A stretch of 5,610 nucleotides of DNA from an uncultured Solirubrobacter sp. (GTDB lineage: Bacteria; Actinomycetota; Thermoleophilia; Solirubrobacterales; Solirubrobacteraceae), in contig CALMNS010000076.1 in the NCBI GenBank assembly GCA_937871635.1, positions 1 to 5,610 on the forward strand, in the 5' to 3' direction. The notes beneath the pieces were generated by a model. It searched no databases, was not told where the DNA came from, and saw nothing but the letters and a program-made list of their open reading frames with translations. A program made the position numbers and the translations under genes. Shown here in pieces: positions 4,712-5,610 of this stretch; position 1 is the stretch's first letter; each line of letters begins with the position of its first letter.

Positions 4712-5307
4712 CGGGCGTACAGCCCCTCGACGGCGATGTACCGCGCCACCGCGTCGGGCAGCAGGTGGCGGACCGGGCGGCCCTCGGCCACTCGACGGCG
4801 CAGCATGGAGGAGGAGACGTCGATGCGCGGCATGTCGAAGAACCGCACCCGCTCCTCGCCGCCCGGGACGGTCCCCAGCGCCTCGACGATGTCCCCCCGG
4901 GCGAGGCCCTCGCGCTGGGCCACGCCGAGCTCGGCGAGCTCGAGCACCGCCGCCGGCTCGCGCCAGGCGGGGAACGCGTGGGCCATGTCGCCGCCGACGA
5001 GGAAGGTCAGGAGGTGCTCCGGGCTCTGGGCATGCAGCTCTCGCAGGGTATCGACGGTGTATGAGGCGCCCGGCCGATCGGCCTCCGCGCGGGAGACCTC
5101 GACGCCCGGCTCCCCCGCCGCCGCCAGCGCGCACATCGCGATCCGCCGCTCGATGCCCGGGTCGAGCTCGAGCTGCTTGTGCGGCGGCTCTCCGGCCGGG
5201 ACGAGCAGGATCCGGTCGAGCGCGAGCTGCCAACGGGCCTCCTGGGCGCAGACCAGATGGCCGATGTGCGGTGGGTTGAAGGACCCGCCGAGGATGCCGA
5301 CCCGCAC
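4708..5307 (-). CDS. nadD: Nicotinate-nucleotide adenylyltransferase NadD
   Basis: Joins nicotinate mononucleotide and ATP to give deamido-NAD and pyrophosphate, a late step of NAD synthesis, in the cytoplasm. The 199 residues are normal for NadD. The nucleotidyltransferase signature GGSFNPPHIGHL (7-18) carries the two catalytic histidines H14 and H17. PPHK (41-44), SYTVDTLREL (82-91) and FLVGGDMAHAFPAW (102-115) follow in the expected order. The C-terminal IDVSSSMLRRRV (162-173) is the ISSTxIR-type ATP-binding motif, here with a Met in place of the usual Thr/Glu. The GTG at 5307 starts right before the signature (MRVGILGGSF) as in other NadD proteins. It lies 13 bp after the proA stop with no strong Shine-Dalgarno sequence, so translation is probably coupled to proA. 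Its stop overlaps the rsfS start by 4 bp. Confidence 0.97.
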   Translation of the reverse strand: MRVGILGGSFNPPHIGHLVCAQEARWQLALDRILLVPAGEPPHKQLELDPGIERRIAMCALAAAGEPGVEVSRAEADRPGASYTVDTLRELHAQSPEHLLTFLVGGDMAHAFPAWREPAAVLELAELGVAQREGLARGDIVEALGTVPGGEERVRFFDMPRIDVSSSMLRRRVAEGRPVRHLLPDAVARYIAVEGLYAR

Positions 5308-5320
5308 CGGCCGCGCGCCG

Positions 5321-5610
5321 TCAGGGACGGATCTGCCCCGTGCCCTCGACGAGGTACTTGAACGTGCAGAGCTCGCGCAGCCCGACCGGCCCGCGGGCGT
5401 GCAGCTTCTGGGTCGAGTTGCCGATCTCGGCGCCCATCCCGAACTCCCCGCCGTCGGTGAAGCGGGTGGACGCGTTGACGTAGACGCAGGCCGCGTCGAC
5501 CCCCCGTTGGAAGGCGTGGGCGGACTCGGTGGAGCGGGTCACGATGGCCTCGGAGTGCCCCGAGCCGTAGCGGTTGACGTGGTCGATGGCCTCGGCGGTC
5601 GAGTCCACCA
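5321..5610 (-). CDS. proA: Glutamate-5-semialdehyde dehydrogenase ProA, C-terminal part (partial)
   Basis: The last 96 codons of proA; the rest lies beyond the right edge. ProA reduces glutamyl-5-phosphate to glutamate-5-semialdehyde with NADPH, the second step of proline synthesis. The fragment holds very typical ProA sequence: VDSTAEAIDHVNRYGSGHSE, then ACVYVNASTRFTDGGEFGMG, AEIGNSTQKLHARGPVGL and a final LCTFKYLVEGTGQIRP. The catalytic cysteine and most of the NADP-binding domain are outside the window, so integrity of the whole gene cannot be judged. The only small departure noted is AEIGNSTQKL where AEIGISTQKL is usual. It is the upstream member of the proA-nadD-rsfS operon seen here, and proB would be expected further upstream. 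Confidence 0.97.
   Translation of the reverse strand, partial: VDSTAEAIDHVNRYGSGHSEAIVTRSTESAHAFQRGVDAACVYVNASTRFTDGGEFGMGAEIGNSTQKLHARGPVGLRELCTFKYLVEGTGQIRP

Noticed and set aside
4307..5233. A 308-codon minus-strand frame that would add a long N-terminus to RsfS
   Set aside because: The extra part lies in another frame of nadD and is low-complexity Arg/Ala/Gly/Pro sequence. The ATG at 4711 gives a normal RsfS, a 4-bp overlap with nadD and an upstream GAGGGG.

Overview
The window looks like a piece of a high-GC actinomycetotal chromosome, possibly from the class Thermoleophilia. The lineage is inferred from the strong G/C preference at third codon positions, GTG starts, very short spacers and gene order; no ribosomal RNA is present to fix it. 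Ten genes or gene pieces can be supported. Nearly all are housekeeping.

Left block, minus strand, reading right to left: a DUF2461-family protein (3317-2661), leucyl-tRNA synthetase leuS (2630-183), and the first 35 codons of a small membrane-anchored protein that fits ComEA (107 to beyond the left edge). Centre, plus strand: an orphan GroES-like protein (3337-3663) starts only 19 bp from the DUF2461 start. It ends on a CTAG that is also the stop codon of a short coding-like stretch on the other strand (3660-3797), which I read as the remnant of a truncated gene. Then comes a PD-(D/E)XK homing-type endonuclease (3797-4300), whose reading frame runs in phase through a complete, normal-looking tRNA-Ala(GGC) gene (4202-4274) and stops in a hairpin just beyond it. 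Right block, minus strand: proA (3' end only), nadD and rsfS form a tight operon with a 13-bp gap and then a 4-bp ATGA overlap, converging on the tRNA.

The flanking genes serve translation (leuS, tRNA-Ala, ribosome silencing by RsfS), NAD synthesis (NadD), proline synthesis (ProA) and probably DNA uptake (ComEA). The one accessory element is the endonuclease. It resembles the I-Ssp6803I-type nuclease family, whose founder is encoded in a tRNA intron. Here there is no intron. The nuclease gene lies directly upstream of the tRNA, uses the tRNA sequence as its last codons, and leaves the tRNA cloverleaf intact. This looks like a compact, intron-less selfish gene that shares DNA with an essential RNA gene, and it is the most interesting object in the window.
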